Shown: one piece after another, positions 44,690-48,233 of the stretch
How the letters are laid out: each line of letters begins with the position of its first letter
Numbering within the stretch: position 1 is the stretch's first letter
The notes under the pieces: generated by a model
The model's database searches: none
What the model was told of the DNA's origin: nothing
What the model saw: the letters and a program-made list of their open reading frames with translations, nothing else
Made by a program: the position numbers and the translations under genes
DNA from: Chloroflexota bacterium
GTDB taxonomy: Bacteria; Chloroflexota; Limnocylindria; Limnocylindrales; CSP1-4
Length of the DNA stretch: 48,233 nt
Direction of reading: 5' to 3'
Assembly (NCBI GenBank): GCA_029240655.1
Contig: JARDZW010000003.1
Coordinates: 1-48,233 of the forward strand

Positions 44690-47185
44690 TCAGGGAGCCG
44701 GGCGGAGAGCGACCAGCTGGCCGATGTTGACGCCGCTGGTGGCGGCGAGGGCGACCCGTGTGCCGGTCGCACCGGCTGCGGGCACGAGCTCGTCGGCGCC
44801 GGCGGTCGTGACCTTGTAGGTGTTGGTCGACGGCACGGCCTGGTCGTAGCGCTCGGTCATGCCGGCCGGTGAAGTCTCCGTCGTGAGCTGCGCGATGCCG
44901 AACAGGCCGACGAGCATGCGGCCAGGCCCGGTCGTCGTGATCGATGGCGCGGTGATCGATGTCGAGGAGGCGTTGACCCCGCCGCCGTGGGCGTCGATCG
45001 GACCCGTCGGATCGACGCCGCTGTAGGCGACGATGCCGCCGGTGGCCGACTGGCTGCTCGACAGGATGAACACGTACGACGTCGGCTCCGAGGCCCCGGC
45101 GATGCGCACGAACACGGCCTGACGGATCGTCGAGCCGCTGAGGTCCTGGCGGACGAGGGTCCAGCCCGCGGGCGGCGTGATCGTCGGGCCGCCGCGGCTG
45201 GCGATGGTCGCCAGCATCGCGTCGCCGGCCGCGAGCCCGGCCGGCCGCGGGATGGTGACCGAGGTCGTGGTCGCGTTGGCGGCCGAGCTCGCGCCCCGGA
45301 AGGCGATGCCCGCCGATGGCGGCGGGGCCGCCCCGGTCGTGAACGACCAGGTCACGGGATTGAGTGCGTTGCCCGTGCCGTCGGTGATGCCCGCGGTCAG
45401 GCTGGCGGTGTAGGTCGTGTCGGCCGCGAGGTTCGCGTTCGGGTCGAGCGTGGCCGTCCGCGACGGCCCGTCGTAGGTCACGCTGGCGGCGACCGGGCCG
45501 CCGCTGCTCGCGAGCGTGAAGGTCGTGCCCGACACGCCCGTGACGGGCTCGCTGAACGTGGCCGTCACGTTCGTCCCGACCGCGACATCGGTGGCTAGAT
45601 CGGTCGGGCTGCGGCCGGACACGGTCGGCGCGGTCTCGTCGGGATCTGCCGTGGTGAAGGCCCACTCGAGCGGCGCAAGGTCGTTGCCCGCAACATCCTC
45701 GATCCCGGTGAGCAGGCGCGCCGTGTACGTCGTGCCGGCACTGAGATTCGCGCTCGGGTTCAACGTCGCCGTGCGAGCGGGACCGTCGTAGGTGATCGTG
45801 GCCGCGATCGGCCCGCCATCCGAACTCAGGGTGAATGTCGATCCGCTGACGCCCGTCACGGGCTCGCTGAAGGTGGCGGTCACGTTCGACCCGACGGCCA
45901 CGTCCGTGGCACTCGGCGACGGGCTGCGGCCGGTGACGGTCGGTGCGGTCGTGTCCGACCCGCCACCCCCGAAGATGTCGCCGTGCCAGTAGCGCCTGGT
46001 CGTGTCGTCGAACGCCATGACGATCAGACCGGAGACCGATGTCGCATTCTGCTTGGTGCTCGTCGGGTTGTTCATGTCGTCGCTGCTGGCGTCGTGGATC
46101 ACCGTGGTTCCGACACCGGTCCCGAACCCGATGGACCCACGCGGCGACGTCTTCTCGACGATCGAGCCGCCTGCCCCGCCGCGGGTCATGTAGACCCGGA
46201 AGCGGTCGTTCGCCTCGTCGACGATGAGGATCGGTCGCGTATGGTCCTGCGTCCTGATGCCGACGGGATGGTTGGTCCATGACCCGTCCGTGGCGCGGAC
46301 GAGGAAGACGATCTGCGGGTCGGTGCTGGTCTTGACCACCGCGAACACGCGACCACTTGCGTCTGTCTTGAGGTTGAGGTGATCGTCGGCCACGCCGGAA
46401 CCGGAGAAGGCGGTCTCGGCCGCCGACCAGCTCGTATCCGCCTGCCCGTCCGTGTGGATCGCGAACCGGTCGGCCGACGCGTCCTGGTCGCTCCACATGA
46501 GACCGATCTTGTTGCCACCGAAGGCGATCAGGCTCGAGATGTCATCCCCGTCGACGGTGCCGGCGGCGGTTAGGGCGAAGGGCGTTCCCCATGCCGCATC
46601 GCTCGTCGTGCTGCGGTTGACCCAGATCTGGCCGCCTTGCTCCCACGTCGCCCAGAGCTTGCCCGTACTGTCCTTGTCGATGATGAGCGTCTCGGATCTG
46701 ACCGCGTTGATCGTGGCGGGGAACCCGCTGTCGAGCGTATACGCGTCCGTCGACCCGTCGTAACTGTACCGGTACAGTCGCGACAACCCGGAGCCGTCGC
46801 CCTCGCTGAACGTATGCGAGGCGACATACAACTTCGTCCCGTCCCAGAGGATGTCGGCTCGCGTCGAGCTGCGATCGTCGAGCCTCGTGTTCGTCCGGGA
46901 CCACGTTTCGGTCGAGCGATCGAGCTTCCAGATGTAGAAGTCCGACGTCGCGACGTCCCACATGCTGGCCCACCACGACCCGTCGTTGAACCAGACCTTG
47001 GCCTGGGGCTTGGAGCCGGTCGGCGCGGCGCCGGCGCCCGTGCCGTCGGGGCCCTGGAATCCCACGTCACCCGGATCAGCGCGGGCGGACAGGGGCGCGA
47101 GCAGGACGAGGCTGGCCGCAAGCAGCACCGGGGCCAGGCGCAGGGCGCCTCGAAGCCTCGATCCGGACCCCGGACTCGCGAGCAT
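44690..47185 (-). CDS. Secreted multidomain surface protein: beta-propeller-like domain, two Ig-like repeats, C-terminal beta-sandwich-like domain
   Basis: Signal peptide (LAPVLLAASLVLLAPLSARADP); KVWFNDGSWWASMWDVATSDFYIWKLD...DHTRPILIVDEANDRFRVYMTRGG; two repeats of TAPTVxGRSP...ATDVAVGxNVTATFSEPVTGVSG. Confidence 0.85.
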   Translation of the reverse strand: MLASPGSGSRLRGALRLAPVLLAASLVLLAPLSARADPGDVGFQGPDGTGAGAAPTGSKPQAKVWFNDGSWWASMWDVATSDFYIWKLDRSTETWSRTNTRLDDRSSTRADILWDGTKLYVASHTFSEGDGSGLSRLYRYSYDGSTDAYTLDSGFPATINAVRSETLIIDKDSTGKLWATWEQGGQIWVNRSTTSDAAWGTPFALTAAGTVDGDDISSLIAFGGNKIGLMWSDQDASADRFAIHTDGQADTSWSAAETAFSGSGVADDHLNLKTDASGRVFAVVKTSTDPQIVFLVRATDGSWTNHPVGIRTQDHTRPILIVDEANDRFRVYMTRGGAGGSIVEKTSPRGSIGFGTGVGTTVIHDASSDDMNNPTSTKQNATSVSGLIVMAFDDTTRRYWHGDIFGGGGSDTTAPTVTGRSPSPSATDVAVGSNVTATFSEPVTGVSGSTFTLSSDGGPIAATITYDGPARTATLNPSANLSAGTTYTARLLTGIEDVAGNDLAPLEWAFTTADPDETAPTVSGRSPTDLATDVAVGTNVTATFSEPVTGVSGTTFTLASSGGPVAASVTYDGPSRTATLDPNANLAADTTYTASLTAGITDGTGNALNPVTWSFTTGAAPPPSAGIAFRGASSAANATTTSVTIPRPAGLAAGDAMLATIASRGGPTITPPAGWTLVRQDLSGSTIRQAVFVRIAGASEPTSYVFILSSSQSATGGIVAYSGVDPTGPIDAHGGGVNASSTSITAPSITTTGPGRMLVGLFGIAQLTTETSPAGMTERYDQAVPSTNTYKVTTAGADELVPAAGATGTRVALAATSGVNIGQLVALRPAP
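45332..45949 (-). repeat. Two tandem Ig-like (Big_5-type) repeats, 105-aa/315-bp period
   Basis: Repeat 1 at 45635-45949, repeat 2 at 45332-45634; 73 of 100 aligned residues identical by hand count. Confidence 0.85.
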
Positions 47186-47477
47186 GAAGCCTATGACGTC
47201 CGCCGGCCGATCCGAACCGCCTCCAGGGACATTGGCCGCACGGTCCGCGACTCGCCCTGACTCCGCGAGCGGACGGGCGGCTTGAGTCGCGGACGCGCGG
47301 TGATCGCGCGATAGGCTTCAGATGTGGGCACGGTCTCCCCAGTCCCCCTGCTCGTCGAAGACGAGCATGTCTCATCTCTGTGGTCTAGCCCGATGACTCC
47401 GGTGGACCTGGCGGCGTCCAGCGGGTAGCCCAAAGTACCATCCAGAAGCCTTGCTCCGCCAGCGGGTGCCGTCCCGA

Positions 47478-47495
47478 TGGTGCGTCGGCGCACCA
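47478..47495 (-). terminator. Hairpin 48 bp downstream of the partial surface-protein gene
   Basis: TGGTGCG-TCGG-CGCACCA perfect 7-bp stem just 3' of the minus-strand stop at 47543; no U tract. Confidence 0.4.
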
Positions 47496-47542
47496 CTGAA
47501 CGAAATCCGAGCGGCCCCGCACGGCGCGAAGGCAGAGCGGCG

Positions 47543-48232
47543 CTAGGGCGCGAAGACGACCAGCTGGGCGGCACTTACGGAGCTGCCCGAGGCTCGCGCG
47601 GCGAGCGGGCCGATCCGTCCCACGTTGGCCGAGCCAGCCGAGACCTCGAGGGAGATCTTGTAGGTGCCCGCCGTCGAAGCGGCCTCGCCGAGCTCCGTCA
47701 TCCCTGCGGGCGCCGAGATCGACGTCGATCGAGCCGCGGCGAAGAACCCAAGGACGAGGCTCCGGTTCGCGTTGACGTTCGTGGCCGGACTGATGATGTC
47801 CGATGCCTTGGCGTTGACGCGACCAGCGGCCTCCGACAGGCTGCTGCCCGATCCACGGAGTGCAACGATCGCGCCAGACGCTGCCTGGGATGCGCTGAAC
47901 TTCCACGTGTACGAGGCCGGCTCGCTCGATCCGGCGACTCGGGTGTAGGTCGCGAGTGTGGTGATCGTCCCGTTCACCTCGATGCCGACGAGCTTCCAAC
48001 CGCCCGGAGCCTCGATGGTTGGGGATCCGCGAACACCGACCGCGGCGATCAGCTGGTCACCTGGCCTCGCTCCTGCGGGCCGCTCGATCACGACCGAGGT
48101 GGCCGTGCCGTTGGCGCCGACCGAGGTGGACCGGATGTCGACCTTGGCACTATCGACCTTTTGCAGCGTGTCGGTGACCGGGGGCGCCTGCGTGGGCGCC
48201 TCCGTCGGCGCGGGGCTGGCGGTCGGGGCCGG
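47543..48232 (-). CDS. Partial surface protein: Pro/Thr-rich linker plus the same C-terminal domain as 44690-47185 (5' end outside window)
   Basis: Frame stays open to the window edge: PAPTASPAPTEAPTQAPPVTDTLQKVDSAKVDIRSTSVGANGTATSVVIERPAGARPGDQLIAAVGVRGSPTIEAPGGWKLVG... Confidence 0.85.
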   Translation of the reverse strand, partial: PAPTASPAPTEAPTQAPPVTDTLQKVDSAKVDIRSTSVGANGTATSVVIERPAGARPGDQLIAAVGVRGSPTIEAPGGWKLVGIEVNGTITTLATYTRVAGSSEPASYTWKFSASQAASGAIVALRGSGSSLSEAAGRVNAKASDIISPATNVNANRSLVLGFFAAARSTSISAPAGMTELGEAASTAGTYKISLEVSAGSANVGRIGPLAARASGSSVSAAQLVVFAP

Positions 48233-48233
48233 G

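Noticed and set aside
44502-46496. 664-aa minus-strand ORF in another frame of the Ig-repeat protein
   Set aside because: Out-of-frame reading of 44690-47185; His/Arg/Asp-rich with apparent repeats only because the true frame contains repeats.
7029-48233. CRISPR arrays, tRNA/rRNA genes, transposases, integrases, phage genes
   Set aside because: Looked for in intergenic gaps and ORF translations; no spaced direct repeats, cloverleaf-like segment or recombinase motif was recognised by eye.

Overview
This is a 48 kb, very high-GC bacterial chromosomal window. Gene content suggests an uncultured Chloroflexota-like, probably monoderm organism; that is inference and was not tested. There are three blocks. 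(1) About 1-15.6 kb is metabolic: a partial leuA, then leuB, cimA, a free-standing LeuA-type regulatory domain and pheA in one overlapping run, followed by mscL, a HerA/DUF853-type ATPase, a small secreted protein, a PPK2 kinase, an aldehyde dehydrogenase, a LysE-type exporter, an acyl-CoA dehydrogenase, an ADP-forming acyl-CoA synthetase and an enoyl-CoA hydratase. (2) About 15.6-44.5 kb is a large surface-polysaccharide locus: two alginate-lyase-like proteins, a kelch lipoprotein, an O-antigen ligase/polymerase-like protein, several glycosyltransferases, galE, a Wzz/BY-kinase-like protein, a polysaccharide deacetylase, an ATP-grasp protein, two thymidylate-kinase-like proteins, an HprK-like protein, two large APH-kinase-domain proteins, a Wzx-like flippase and a priming sugar-phosphate transferase. 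(3) About 38.9-48.2 kb encodes exported proteins that share a duplicated probable beta-propeller domain, Ig-like repeats and a repeated C-terminal domain. The best candidate for an undescribed system is the run of eight mutually overlapping genes at 25668-35791. It joins a flippase and a glycosyltransferase to an unusual set of kinase-like or ATP-dependent proteins. The HprK-like member has lost the canonical P-loop lysine, and so has the BY-kinase-like protein of the adjacent operon. No tRNA, rRNA, CRISPR array or transposase was recognised. All calls come from reading the sequence; no database search was run.
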